A DNA stretch of 64,000 nucleotides, from NCBI GenBank assembly GCA_013433145.1, contig CM024170.1:2063214-2127213 (forward strand). Reading direction: 5' to 3'. Below the pieces are notes generated by a model. It had not been told where the DNA came from and did not search any database. It saw only the letters and a program-made list of their open reading frames with translations. A program made the position numbers and the translations under genes. The stretch comes from Ascaris suum. Its lineage: Eukaryota; Nematoda; Chromadorea; Rhabditida; Ascarididae. This document shows, in pieces, positions 12,049 through 26,362 of the stretch (position 1 is its first letter; every line of letters starts with the position of its first letter).

Positions 12049-15000
12049 TCTCCCACTAATGCATCACACAGTTTCGACAAATTCTCTCGTCGCTTGCGAT
12101 GTCTATTCTTTGATGCGAAAGCGAAATCACAAGTGAACGCTGTCAATCACGAAGTGCTCAGTTTTCATTCACTGAAACCAACCCAACCCCCTCACCACTG
12201 GAATGTCAACTCTGCTCACCTAATCTCTAACGCACAATGCTAGAAAAAGTTTCTTGCTCAAGAAAAATGTCTGAGAATAAAAATCCGTTTGAGTACACAA
12301 AAAACTGAGTCGGAGCTACCCTCAAGCAATAACTTAACGTCTAATCACGCTACAAACATACATGAATCGATATACCTATACAATCGTTCGCAGAAACACC
12401 CCTCTCGAACCCAACTTCCAACCCGCTAAAATGTCAGTTAACTGAAAAAAAACCGAAGATACTCCTCAAAGTCTTTCTTGTATGACCGATATTCCAATGG
12501 GATTAAACATCTCCAATCACTGAATATTGCAAATTGAACCTGTTTCAGGCAATCATCGCTCGCATTAATATCGCTGCCGAATTTCTCGAGAAGCGAGTTC
12601 AGATAACGCTGCTTCACCTTATATTGACGCATTAGTTTGAGTCGTTGTTGTAATGAGAACGTTCGTACTCGATTCATCTGACGTTCGTAACTTTCCCACA
12701 GTTGTTCCACTCGACGAGCGCCGTAATCTCTCAGTCGACACATCTGTTGAGATAAAACCGTAACAGGTAACAATAAACATCTTTTCGTAAGCACGGGCAA
12801 AAACTTGAAAAGAAGGCTGAGATGCTCAACTTCTGAACAGTATACTTTAGATGCTTCGTTATCCTGCGTAAGATCCATCCACCTATACAAGAATGCAAAA
12901 AGGTTGCACATAATAGGACAGCAAGACAGCAACCTCACAGCTACATCAGCTGGATAAATTTGGAGTTTGGACAAAATGGACACTCATTATTGCTGATATA
13001 GTCCGGCAGTTCAATGCGCGAACCGGATATCCATAACGAGCAAATTCAGCTCTTGTTCATCTTTTAGAATGATAAGTAAGTAAAGCGGAAAAGATTCTCA
13101 ATCCTAGTACGCTAGAATTATGCAAAAACACTTAACCAGAACTTCTTTAGATCCAGTCCACTAAACACTTCGTTACATATGAGGATAATTTTTCGTATAT
13201 AAGGACATGGCACCTTTTACATCACAAAAAACTAGGCACCTACACACGTGGCAACGTTTATTTTCTTAGGCCGATCGAATGCATGATCCAAATAGTGTTC
13301 AAATAAAACGAAACTTTCTGCTTCAATATAACATGCTTTGCGCTTATTTTCTCTACAGTACCACATGGTCAATATTCTGCTGTAGATTGCGCCAATGAGT
13401 TGCCGATAGCCAAACTCGTTTCTTATTTCTATAATTAATGCAATCATCGACAATAATTCTAAAATATTTCCCTAATCTCCGTCCATTATATATCGAACAA
13501 AACGCGATAACCATTACATATCGAACAAAAGCACTATGCTTACAAATGTACGACTCCCATAAATCAACTACCGAATATCCCTTAGAAATTGGCGCCGTTT
13601 TCATGCAGCAGGCAAAAACAACTGAATTCCTCTAAGAATGTGAACGTTTTTTTTCGATAGATAAAAACTTTGAATCGTTTATAGAAGACAACAATCTATT
13701 CGGTATGGAACAAAGGCTGCAATGATGCCTTTCACAGACTCACATACCTGCTGGTTGTAATTGTCACGTATATTGTCTAGATGTTGCCCCATAGTTTCCA
13801 TCTGTGCAGCACGATAGTCACGAAAGCGTTCTACTTGAATAGCATACGAGGCACGCAACTGCTCCACCTGAACATCTCATCGATAAGCATATCAAACTTC
13901 AACAAGCATATAAAAATTCCTCTCAAATTTCACAGAAATTTTCACTCATACTTGGCATAGCTGACTTCCCGCATGCTGATTTTCCAACCTCTCGGAGGAA
14001 AAAAATTTCCCTCTTCAAAAATGGGTTGGAGCAATGTCTTCGTAAAAAATTTTCCTCGTTTTCTTAGACCCTGAAGAAATAGTCCCCGCATTCCCTTATC
14101 TCTATTCCTCGCAATTCGGATAAGGCCACTTAAGTATTTTTCCAAGCACTGTGCAAATTTCCTTTTCGATAATTGCGTTTTGTGAGTGAGAAAAAGAGAA
14201 GCTTATTTTTGAAAGACACACTTAACGTTGCTTAAACAACTGCGCCCTCGGCGGAGAAAATAACTGCCAGCGATCTGGAAATCGAACCACAACAAGTAAA
14301 TCCGAAGAGAAACTCCTTACCCTTCCCCCTCAATAGACATCGCCTTCTGAACACAATCTTTCAACCAAAAAAGCCCATTTTTCCCTTGTTCGACGACAGA
14401 CATTCCTTGCAACTATGCAGCACTAAAACCATTCACGAGGTAATATTACCGATATAAGCCATAAAAATGCAAATACTTGCAAAATTCGAATGCTGCTTAA
14501 CCTCAAAACTTAATCAATATCAACTTGCGAGTGTCCACTAATGAGGATTGATTGCTGCGTGAATGCAGATGTCATTTCCTCAATTCTACAATCATAATCA
14601 ATACAAATAAAATTATATTAAGAAATAACCGACTTGCTGATGGTAATTTTCACGAACATGATCGACGCCCTTATGATAGCTCTCATGTAGACTAAGCATC
14701 TGCTTTTGACGATATTTTTCGACCGCTTCGACCATATTTCGTACACGAGATAATCGCTCTAAATTATACAATAAACAGATTTTTTATACAGTTGTATAAT
14801 ATTTGTATTACAAATAAATAATATTACAACAATGAGTATTTCTCATTCCACTGCTATATTATACTATCAAAAAATCGTAATAAGGATGTGAGGATCCAGT
14901 CCCGATGAGGACCCATAGTTCCTATCAATAATTCTATAATGATGACTTCTTCATTCCTTAAATTAGAACTGAATGAGGATGAGGATTATTTTATGGATAT

Positions 15001-18000
15001 GATCAATTCATAAAAACCTAAAGAGTTCAACAGTACCGATACAAGGTAACGCAATGACCTTTCACATATATATGCACACAATCTACAAGTGCTTCTCGTA
15101 TGATAAGTTGCCTATAACAAACTATTCGCCTTCTCATCAGACTATTTTGAAGCAACCTTACGGGTCATTTTGCTGAACTTAAAGTTGGTCAGACAGGTGG
15201 CAATGGAATGGTCACAGTTGCTGATATCAGTATATTTTCTCTAAGTAATATACGCATAGAGAAGTTGTCTTATGAATAATGCCCAACGTTGATAGACTTT
15301 CCACCAATAGTCATTACAACAGGTAAAAAATGCTCACAATTTCGGGATAAGCCTCTTCTCAATTCTTATTTTTTAGTTAAGGAGGTTATGGGAGCATGGA
15401 TATGGCAAACAACATGATAACAAATGATTTCGATAAGGAAATAACATAAGTTCTGAAACAGTGATCTGTTATGCAGAAGTACTAGAATTTGAGCTTGCAG
15501 CTTTCACAACTAACATGACAGCCAACTCGCTGAGCTGGTAAGCTCAGTCATGCCATGAAACGATCGTTTCAAACATATTCAAATTTACGTGGAATGTTTA
15601 AAGATATGGTGACAACAGTCTGCTCTAAAACTGAATATCACAAATAATCCAAAACAAAGATTAAAGTGAAGGCAAAATAATGAAGAAACGACTGTAAACA
15701 GATCAGAAATTAAGTAAAAAGAAATCATTGTAGTGTGCTTAGATAGTAGAATAATCCTCATATGTGCAATAAAGATTTACCCCAAAAACGAAATGTCTGG
15801 CCTAATACAACTCCGAATAGCATATGAGCTTTTCGAAAAATTAAAAACGCACCCCTCACAATGTATAGTCTTTTCAACAATAGTCGGATGAAATTAACAT
15901 GTCTTTACCATATATGAACAATCTCGAATGCAAATAATATTTGGACAACCACCGGAAGAGCGTTTCCGGTAACGGTTTGGATTTTACCGAGAGGATAAAA
16001 TTTAAGGCAAACAGAAAGAGATATAATAACCTGTTCTGCGAATCCACCAAAGACCCGTTTTCCTACACATAATCCATAAAATATTGAGCACAAACGACAT
16101 GGCGCATAGCAGCAGAGAGGCCACCACAGATCCCCAGAATACCGATTGAAGCAATTCCAAACTGTACCAGAACGAATAGTCCAAACGGAAGTGTACAATT
16201 CTTGACGCATTTCCCTTCAAATTTTATATAATAAAAAACACCTGTGCGATCATACTTAACGTTGGCAATATTCATACTTTTATGACTGATGAGGAAACGT
16301 AAAATGAATAAATTTGCATGTTACGCCCTTCCTGAAACCACGGCATGCACTTTTGAGCAAGGATCCCGATGACGATTACAGAACGGTGAATCAGTGGGGT
16401 GTGATATCTCAATGAGGAGAACCGAAATCAGGTAAAAAAATCTAATGAAAAGTCAGAAGAAAATAGATTTGTAGAATTCTCGGTGAAGATCTATGCAATA
16501 CCACTCCAAATATAGCATCAGTTTTAACGACGCCCCGTCGTTTTCTCTCATTAATTAGGAAATAAGATCCGTTAAAACCCAGTAATCACTTATAAAATGC
16601 TCGCGTGAATGCTCTAGAAATATCGGCAAAAAGACTTTCAACAAGCCAGGAGAAGGATACTTTCCAGGAGCGCGAAAACACCTGCGAAACACTATCCCTC
16701 AAAACCCCCAATAAGACCAACAACACAAGTCCTTAAAACTATTTCCAATATAATATGCCTTAAGAATATTCTTGAGAAAGACGAAAAAAATTACCGCTTC
16801 ATTTGAGGCAATGCATCGATAACGTTCCACAAGCCCTCTGTTGCTATTCTGAATGATGAGATTCCCACCCAGAATGATACGATATGAATCGTTGCGAGAC
16901 CAACTCATCTGAATTTGTTTCCTAATCGGCTCATAGCTGCCAATAAACTTCTCCGGTCTCACCAACCACCACTCGATTAAAGGTGGAGGATTCCCGAATG
17001 CTTCGCACTGTAACACGGCCGATTCGCCGTATCTTGCACGAACGATTTTCCTTCCATCTGTATTCGTCGGCACTCCTTTAAAATTTCATATGAAATAAGC
17101 TACTCAACAATGACAGTTTCTTAAGAATTAAAGAAAAAAGTTGTTAACTTTCTATGATGGAGATAATCTCACTGGAAGAGAAAAATTTCACTAACTGTGT
17201 CGACCAGATCGTCTCTATGAATGCCGATAGTCGCGAGCTCAGATCCTTCTTTTGATTGATGTTTTCACTTACAATCATAAAAACGAGCTTTCTAACAATT
17301 AGCGCAAAAACAACAACTCCATCGAATACCACCACTGTTTTATTGATCATATTTAAAGAGAGATAAATTCCACCTATCAGTGTCGAGTTAAACACCTCAA
17401 CGGAGCATCGAGAAAAGGTGAGACGACAATTATGCATGCGCAATGTTTCCCGATCGTGCCTATCCGCAGATTGCTGTCTATGCTACGACTATTGCAAGAA
17501 ATATGCAAAAGCCTTTATATATTTCATCTCATCTCCTTATAGCACTATAATAGGTTCGCTGAGTTTCCACAACGAAAAAGAAGGACGAGAGAGGAGAAGG
17601 GATATACGACGAAATAGGATGTATGAGAAAGAAAGTGATGAGGAAAGAAAGTGGTCTAAAATAGCATGTAAGAGAGAAAAAAGAGATACTAAGATAAACT
17701 TTCACTAAAAAAAGATTCACTAAAATATGTGCACGGAGATGGATCAATGTCATAAAATCATCGCTGCAAAAGAAACATTTACAAATCGAAAAAAAAAGAC
17801 CTGAAAGCCTTTTTGGCAGACGAATCTATTCACCAACACTTTAATGGATCATGCTTAATTTCGCCCACAGTGCCTAAACAAAATATTTTCTTCTTCGCCA
17901 TAAAAAATCAACTAAAAACGATTTCCACAATTTCATTCCATTAAAAAATTTTTTTTCTCGCAGAGAATCATCTCATCTCATTATAATGAAAAACTTATGA

Positions 18001-21000
18001 ACGATTCCGAAGACAAAGCCGAATTCAATAATATCTGTTCAATATTCGGGCTTTTAGTGTTGTATTTAACACCTACAGTTGCTATGCAGATAAAGCAACT
18101 AACCAATGGTGCAGCTGGAATTGTACTCGTGGCTACAGTTCAGCTGCTCTCTACTTTCCTCCGGTAGCTCTTTTAGCCAACCAATAAGGCATTCATTACA
18201 ATTCCACGCATTCGGCATTAATATTACTTCGTGTAATTTCTTTGCCCTAAAAACAATCTAGATAACGCATGTTAATGATATGACGATAATGGTACTAAAT
18301 AACTTTCAAATTACTGATCAAAAAATTTTCCGGAAATTTAGTAAATGAAAAAAAGGAGAAACGTGCCGGAAGATGCGGCACGGTATGCGCTTTTTGCATA
18401 CTGCCTAACTGATTAAGCACTCTCATAAATATTAAACAAATAAAATATGATGAATAATAATGTCTTCACAATTTAACCGATCCTGTTGCCCACGAAAAAA
18501 AATTATGCACAGTGTCTTCCTTTCTAAAATAAAGTCAATGTAAGATGAAGTTTTGAAAACGATGAAATATACACAATTTTCGGCACCCTAAAATTTCCGT
18601 ACTACATTTGGAAGGTCTGTAGATCAGCGTGAAATACGAATACGAGCTCATCCCAAAGCGCACATTGCAATGAACAAGTCCCGCAGCTCCGATTTTACTA
18701 GTTACCGAAGCGAAACTATCAGACAAACAGACAGACTACCGAACACACTTGTGGACGTACTCACACATCTTACATCGCCATAACGTTTTCATGCAAAGCA
18801 ATGCGTCTAAAAAATATACTAATAATCGACCCGCATCTGTGATAATCTCGAAATGGCGAATAAATTCTACAAATTTATCGAGTTCTTGTGGAACCTAAAC
18901 ATTGAGTAGAAAGTCCGCGACATGCTTGACCTCTCTCTCTCTTATACGAGGATCTGTCACAGACAAAAAACTGATGGGCGAGTGGAACTTCATAGCAGCA
19001 GGAAACAGAGCCCACCAGTATTCGGAAATAATACTCAAATCTTCAAAAAAAAAAAAAAAGAAATGCTGAGAACCATGACCCTCGAAGACATGATACGAGG
19101 AAGTTCCACAGACTGTTAAAATCTCTGAAAACAGGTGCGAGGGGGGATGAGGAGGAGGGGAATTCCCAATTCCCAGCTCACACTAACAAATTACGTCTTT
19201 AAGTTGCATAATACTGGTTACACAACATTTTCATCTGAAATTGCCAAGAAAAGCGAAAAAAAAAACAATAATTAAAGAAATCAATACCTGCTGAAGAAGC
19301 CTTGCGGTAGATAACTAACTAACGAGTTCGAAATACGGAATGAACGCATATGACTTGGCAGATTTCCAATAACTGAGCTCAACCGATAATTTCCTGATAA
19401 ATCCAACTGCAATAACAATTGTTGTATATAACATTTTTAGCGCAAAAATTCAGAAATTCTAAAATAATAAATAAAAAAATCTTTCAATTATATATTTAAA
19501 AAAATGTATAACCTTAGCATAATGAAAAAAAAAAACTTCGTTTTAATAATTGCGTTATGGCGCTCGCGAAAAAAAAAAAAAAAAAAATTTTTTTTTGGCA
19601 TTGTGCCCATTTTCCAACTAATTTTTCACAAATTTTTTAATGTTGCGCTCATAAATTTTCAAAAAAAAAAGTGGCAAATTTTCAAAAATATCTACTCTTT
19701 ATTTCACGTTCAAAAATTGCATACAATTTTTTTAGAAACTGCTATAAATGAATTTCTTTTTAGTTAGAAGATTATTGCGCCATCGCTGCACATCATATCA
19801 ACAAAATCTCCCCTCCCTTCATTGGCTTTTTCAAGCTCCTTTCAAGTCTCGTTTTCAAATTCCTCGCCTATCCTAAAGCCGTGGTAGTTGTCGGAACACC
19901 CCCTCCCTACCCTCCTCCTCAATCCAACACATAGAACACGAATAGGAGTACCCACTTAAGCTTCGAGTTTCCGAGAAAAATTGAATAAACAACGTCTATC
20001 CACCGTAAATGTGAATGAACAGCAATGCATATGTAAGAAAGGGCCACAGGACAGACCTCTCTTTAAACGATTGAGTCGATCATGGTAGAAACCCCTTCCC
20101 GAATAAATTCACCCCAAAAACTTCCGATATATAGTGTCCGAGGGGTTTTACCCAGGCTTTACGTGGACGGAAAGATATAAATCAAACAGCGCTGTATATC
20201 TTAGTGTAATGAAGCTGATATAGAATGATTGGTTTGGAACTTTACAACGATACAACGACACATCAGCGACACATGAGAAAAAACTGAAAATCGTCATAAG
20301 CCTACTAAACAGAGGTGGTCGTATTTTTATTTTTGAAGTGTCACGTACCTCTCGCAGCAATGGCGCATCAAATGCATCCAAATCGATGAATTCTATAGCT
20401 GTATCTCGAAGCGACAAACTCCTAAGATGAGGACAACCAATGACCTTCACTTCGGATAGTTGACAGCCATCCAGATTCAAATACTTTAGATTCGGAAGAG
20501 ATAACGGCGGAATTTCTCGCAACAATGGATTCGACGAGAGACTCACCCACTTCAGGCTAAGAGGCCATCTACTGCTTACGTTCATCAACTCATTACTCGA
20601 TAAATCCAGCATCTCAATGTGAGAAGGCATGTCGAAAACTGATACCTAAAAGAAAATATCACTGAAGCAAACAGCAATTGCAAGGGATGGATCGCTGTGA
20701 AACCAAAACCGCCCATCAATATAAACAGCACTGTTTTCGTTACTTTATATGTAAGGATCTACTTGTATGAGATTAATCCACCTAATTCACCAGACGATCC
20801 GTCCATTCGGTGACATCAATTATCCACTTTTAAATTTCCGTATGCAGTAATCACGGTTTAAAGCATAAAAACGATAGCGTTAATATTTTTGAATGCACCT
20901 ATTGTGTAATTAGTCTACGGTCATATGTGAATAACACAACCAATTTTTGCAACAACTCAATATAATTTACACCATCAAACACGCTTTGAATGGTTGTTTA

Positions 21001-24000
21001 ACAAGATACTGCGACATCAACATTACTTCATCGGAGTTAAAGGTAAGTTATGATTAATCACTGCTAATGCATCATATATCGCCTTGTTCTTCGTCCAGGT
21101 AAATCCGAAACAAAAACACCTCTTGATGAATTAACGATAAGCATCTAAAGATCAAAGAGGATGAAACGCTTTTGCAACTAATAAGTGATAAGAAAAAATT
21201 GGTACCAAAATTTGACCAAAGAGGTCAGAAGACCTTCGCTTATGGACACAGCCCATACGCATTTAGTCGCAAATATCACGAGTGGAAGTAAATTGACGCT
21301 TCGATCCACCAAACAAAATAAACCCTCCAAATGTGTTGCGTTTCCTTTGCAAACGTAACCTTTAGAGCTTTATTATGCAGTGCTATGTCTGCGTGTATGT
21401 GTTTGTCTGTCTGTTTGACACTTTCAACTAGTCGACCTCTCCACCAAAGGTTATAAAATTCAACGCGTGTAACGTACACCACAACATAACCTATATTATA
21501 TTCCATATTGTTTCGAAAAGACTTACGATCTCTCAAACACGCCAAGAAATTTATACTTTTTTCACACCGATCTGCTCACAGCAAAAATTGAACCTCTGTG
21601 GAAGATTATCTGTGGATAGTCGGACCACTTAAAACACGACGGCATTATTCAGCACATTCTACTTCCCGTTGATAATTTGTGAAACCGACTGGCTAAGTGA
21701 GTTGGATACAAATGCAAACGTTGTCCTAGGCTTCTTAGGCATTTTTCTTTATTTTCCATTTGGCGTTGAAATATCCAAGAAAACGTTTCAGGTTTTTCTT
21801 TTTTTTTTTACATCATCGCGCATTAAAAAAAAATTGCAAAAGCTTCGCAAACAATTACCATATTTTAGAATTTTCATCACTCTATTACAATGAATTTTGT
21901 CATTCGAAGTTCCAGCATAAAATGCAATCTAATTTTACGTCTCAAAATTTCACCTTGTTCGCTATTTCAATTACGATCAAGTAAACTCAAATGGAACATT
22001 CGAATCTTCCTTGTAATTATTCCATAATAGCCTTAAGTGATTTGTCCTGCATTAATTAAATAATGCAACTCTTTCTACTACCTCTCCAATCACCCTCTCT
22101 CTGAAATAAAAAAAAAACCTTATTCAAAAAAAAAACCTGATTGTGAGAAAGATTGAGTAATCGAAGAGATGCAGGTAGACATGCGAGTGAGTGAAGCGAC
22201 GGAAGATAATTGAAAGAGAGATCGAGTGATATGAGTGCAGGTGTGTTTCCGATCAGCTCACAAATATTCCCCCATTCTGAGAGATGGTTGTCGCTAAGGT
22301 GCAAGTATTGCAAGCCATAGAGCGCTTCACTTGCTGCAATGTTGCGTATTCGACATCGACGCAACGAAATTCTTTCCAGATGGCTGGCATTTGTTAGCAA
22401 ACCGATATCACACTCTTCCTGTAATAAACAATTAAATCCATTAGTGATGAACAATGAGCCATTCAACTTCAATAAGCATTAAACTCTATACCCCAACAAT
22501 AAGCTCATCAGCGCAAAAATATGAGAAAATTCCCAATAAGTGATATTAATTTCATATAAAATGACAGAAAATCTTTGAAAAATCATAACCATCTTTACAA
22601 TTTTTCGTCGATAATTTCATCATCTCATTTCATCTCTTATTTCCCCTCAATTTCTGATCGATATTGAATATATTTTCTGTACACAAATTTGCATATCAAA
22701 AATATAACGTAAAGAAGGCACTACAATCACTAATATATTTTATTCATCCCCCTTATTTTATGTGCTGAAATACTTCTTGCAAGTTTATCCACTTTGAGCT
22801 ATTGAAATAGAAAACAACAACGATCGCAGCTTTCAGACAAATGTGTTCATATTATTGATCCAAGGCGAACGGACATTCAATACGTCAGAGTATTTTTTAT
22901 ATAATCAAACCCAACTTAAAACCCAACCTTCCTTTACTATCTCATCTTTGAGAGTTAATTATTAGCAAAGCCTTTCATATGAAGATAAAAGGCAGTACCT
23001 CCTAAGAGTTACACTCTTCTTTTCTTTTCCAATCATCTATTATTGCTCACCATTGCAAAAACGTATGTAAACAAAAGGGCACTCAAGAATCAACGAAACG
23101 AAAAATTATGTCAACGAAACTTTACACTGCAGCCTATTTTTAATTATACTTTCATGGCATTGAAAGTACCTTTATTTCACGGACATCAAACATCTCTTGC
23201 CCATATTTGATTAATCGGAGTTTTTCTTTTTGATGCGCAATATGCATGCTTATGTTTCCAATTAAAAATCCCTAAGGCAAATATTTCAACTAAAACTTGC
23301 CTTACATTCCCATCTCAATTTATACTGAGAGAATAATTTGACTTAGAAGATTAAAACCTAAAAGGGAGCAATTGAACGGTAATACGAAATGTTCATTCGA
23401 TGACAGCTGTATCGCAATCATAAATAAACCCAGTTGTGGAAATTAATTAAAACCAGAAGGTAGGGCAAGAGGGAAGAAAAATACCTTGGAAGGATGCTGT
23501 TTAGTTTCTGCGGAAGATTTCACCGCTTATTTTACCTAACGCAAATCGAGTAATCTGAAGCATTGGATGGGGCTTCTCGGTAATAACAAGGACACAATGT
23601 GCTCGGGCAATGAAAAAGAGGATTATTCTCCTGTAGTCTTCAATAAAAGATCATCAAAGCCCAGGAAGGCAAAGTGCGCAGAAGAGGGGAAAGTCGTGAA
23701 GCTTCTGACGCATACTTGACACCTGCCTTCCCATAAGAGAATTTAAAGAGGTACTATTGTGGGCAATTATGCCATTGCAATGCAACCGCACACGAATGCG
23801 AGATGTTTTCACGATCACCCCTCCACTAACATATCACTAGCTTTGTGTACCGGTGGAATTCCGCTGTTCACTTCATCTATCACCGATCCACAACAGATTG
23901 ATCCACAATGACCCTCACGAGGGTCGCCGTCAATGAAACTACTCCTCTGCCATATGTAAACTGTGAGAGCGATGTTTTAGTCACGTCAGCTTTTTTCAAT

Positions 24001-25397
24001 ACCTCGGCGTATCTGTCACTTATTTATCAAACGGCACATCGGAAACGAAACTGCAATCATCTGACCTCACTCTCGAAGTATACGTAGTGAGCAAATGTTT
24101 TTTTAATGGATCCTGAACGTTCTAATGAGTATATTTGAGCAGATGACTTGTAAATTGCGAGGAACCCACATCAAGCTTCACTTGGGCAAGGTGGAGGAAA
24201 TAGACGAGTGGGCCTGATCGCGTACATATCATTCTCCTTATTGATATATGTTTGTGTACCATTCCTCCCCCCCCCCCCCCCTCACCTCCTCATACACGCA
24301 CAAAGACGACCTGGATGGTCTTTAAAAACCTATAGGACGTTTATAATGCACTAACCTAGGCTGGCTACATCTGCATAATTTTTATTTATATACCTGGTTC
24401 AAATTTATACACCTGGTTCAAAACCTATAATAATAATTGGATATCTTCTTTCAGCATATATTCAACAAGCGATCATAAAGTTTCCGAAAATATGACATGC
24501 AAAAGTTAATAGGCCAATAGAGTAGATATTTATGTCACCATGAGCTATAACATGCTTACTGAGTGTGGAAATTTTCAAAGCTTAGCAAAAATTTCAACGG
24601 AAAGCGTATCAATTTTGCGAAATAAAAGCATTTTAATATCACAGCTGAAATAAACTCACTTCCCGCAATATTTTCTCAACAAAAGACTGTTTATATGAGA
24701 AAATTATTGCAACCAAAAAACTCTCTTCTTTTCGATTAGATTTAAAGATGAAGAAGGAGGAGATGAGTTACGTCGAAGAAACTTCACCTTATCGATTTTC
24801 TTTCGATGTTATGCTTATGAAAATTCACCTGGAGCAGGTATCATTTAATTAGTTTCCACCTATCAACTCAGCATTCTCAGTTGAAAAACACCAAGTGGAC
24901 TTGTTCACGACATGGTCTATGGTGGTAAAAGTGTATGGATGGGGAGGGGAGGGGGAAGAGGTCGACAATTTCACGGGCAGCATGGTGCCTAATAACTAAG
25001 CTCGAACATTAAAATCATGTGGAATTTTCCTGCATCAACGAAAGCCGTAATGCCTTATAAGCGTGACGTTCAATGCATTATCAAAAAAAAAAAGTCGAAA
25101 CTTGTCATGGAAAAATTCTATGCGAACCTGTTAGCTTACCTCATTGCAATCGTCGAAGGTGATTGCTTTCGCACCGGGACATGCCTCAAATATTGCCTGA
25201 TTGAGAGTCGACGGTCCAATATGGGTGCAGGTAATTTCCTCTTGTTCGCAGACACATCCAAATTTACGACAAACATCATTGGTACGAGGTAAGGGATAAT
25301 CCTCGATAAGCGGTACATCGTTGATAACGGTAGAGAATCCACCACCGACAATAAAAACTGTGAGCAAGAAGTGGAAAAAAGCGCATTGTGGGCGCAT
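9332..25397 (-). CDS. LRR + Ig single-pass membrane protein, IGLR-like, 12 exons
   Basis: Exons: 25140-25397, 22137-22418, 20349-20645, 19288-19406, 18104-18246, 16795-17075, 16031-16214, 14634-14758, 13748-13867, 12540-12743, 11676-11903, 9332-9481. Phases agree throughout (2391 bp, 796 aa). Order: signal peptide (hydrophobic FFHFLLTVFIV near residues 7-17); a Cys-rich N cap (CRKFGCVC); LRRs about 95-315 (LDLSFNYLPSL, LDLSSNEL, LNLDGCQL, LDLSGN); LRR C-cap (WNCNECLIGWL) about 320-366; Ig domain about 367-465 with the LQCEAF and YRCIAS cysteines and a Trp between; membrane span about 485-509 followed by CRK; cytoplasmic coiled coil about 522-665; Ser-rich tail ending ITQV. N-glycosylation motifs occur outside the membrane. 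The layout matches nematode IGLR proteins; one of them, IGLR-2, partners PAQR-2 in membrane-fluidity control, but I cannot say which IGLR this is. Most donors are canonical; several acceptors are atypical (taaag, tgaag). Confidence 0.85.
10976..11168 (+). mobile_element. hAT-transposase-like C-terminal relic inside intron 11 of the LRR-Ig gene
   Basis: A 63-residue open frame ends ...FSTPLAAICTEHAFSFSLEI followed by EAKKRR. This aligns without gaps to the hAT dimerisation pattern: P, then six or seven small residues, E-R/H-x-F-S, about eight residues, K-K/R-R. The upstream transposase domain and terminal inverted repeats were not found, so this would be a decayed fragment. It lies antisense to the host gene, between exons 11 and 12. 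The match rests on about 25 residues, so chance is possible. Confidence 0.35.
11957..12045. repeat. (TA)n microsatellite in intron 10 of the LRR-Ig gene
   Basis: About 89 bases of uninterrupted TA dinucleotide. It generates artificial Ile/Tyr open frames on both strands. Confidence 0.95.
18705..18750 (-). repeat. Dispersed repeat member with CAGACAAACAGACAG core
   Basis: Contains tatcagacaaacagacag. On the minus strand it reads tctgtctgtttgtctgatagtttcg, and similar cores occur at 21392-21440, 35995-36035 and 54825-54880. It lies in intron 4 of the LRR-Ig gene. The core is low complexity, but the flanking (a)tttc(g/a) segment is shared. Confidence 0.4.
21392..21440 (+). repeat. Dispersed repeat member with TGTTTGTCTGTCTG core
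   Basis: gtgtttgtctgtctgtttgacactttcaactag resembles the other three copies in the window. It lies in the intron between exons 2 and 3 of the LRR-Ig gene. Confidence 0.4.
24267..24281. repeat. Poly-C tract (15 C)
   Basis: Uninterrupted run of 15 C on the plus strand within intron 1 of the LRR-Ig gene. It is one of eight C/G runs of 10 or more in the window. Confidence 0.95.
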
Positions 25398-25479
25398 TGT
25401 CCGGTAAACCGGTCACTCATTCACGTCGTCCACTAAAGTGACCACCGCATAAAGCATAACCTCGAACTCATCTACTACG

Positions 25480-25640
25480 TCGACCCGCACACAAAGCACG
25501 ACACGTCAAATATTGCCACTCTTGCGATGTGCCACTCAACGCTTCCGATTGTGGGCGGGATTAACGCGCAATGCATCACGCGAAGTGCGCGCCCGCCAAA
25601 TGCTCCGTAGAGACTCCAGTGCATAACAAATATGCTCACA
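25480..25640 (-). promoter_or_regulatory. CpG-rich putative promoter of the LRR-Ig gene
   Basis: Starting about 80 bp upstream of the ATG at 25397, this stretch is unusually GC- and CpG-rich for the window. On the minus strand it contains TTTGGCGGGCGCGC (25587-25600), which resembles an E2F-type site, and a second gtgggcggg GC box on the plus strand near 25552. There is no visible TATA box. Function is inferred from position and composition only. Confidence 0.4.
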
Positions 25641-26362
25641 AGTGACACGAGAGCAAAACACTTCACATGATTTTCATCTGATGCTAGGACGAATGGCATG
25701 TGTCCATACAACGATAGAGGTGACTAATTTACCTGCGGCTAGCGTCAAATCTCGAATAGAACCCCTCCGTCAACACTGTCTCATCCAAATTTTCTGCTGG
25801 AAACTATGAAGGGAGATGGTGAGGAGAAGGGGGTAGTGCAATTAGAATGGCGCATAATCATTTCATCACCTCATAGCAGCATACTTTAGCCTATTATAGC
25901 CATATTGCACTATATCCTCATTTCACCTATCATCCTTATCCTACCATATTAAGAAATGGTACCGTCTAAAAACATCCTGAAGGAGATGCCATCTTTCCAT
26001 CTTTAGCGCTTCTCCCTCTGGGCCAAAAAAGAATTTCTTAGAACCACCCTATATGAAATAATCAAATCGCTATTTTATACGGATAATAAAATGAAATAAC
26101 TTTTATGAAAACATCGTACATTAAATGAATATAAGAAACAACAAAAACCTTATGAAATTCATAAGCACAAAGACTTCAATCGAGATGAGACGAGATATAC
26201 ACAGCGGGGATTGCCTGGTGGGGAAAGCGACGGATAGACAGGTATCTTGCAAAGGTCTTTTAATGTCCTGCTGAATTATTAATTCAATACGCAAAGCAAC
26301 AGATGGACACAAAAATAGCGCTAGAAAGTGAGGAGGGTTGTGATAGATGAACATACCTTGAT

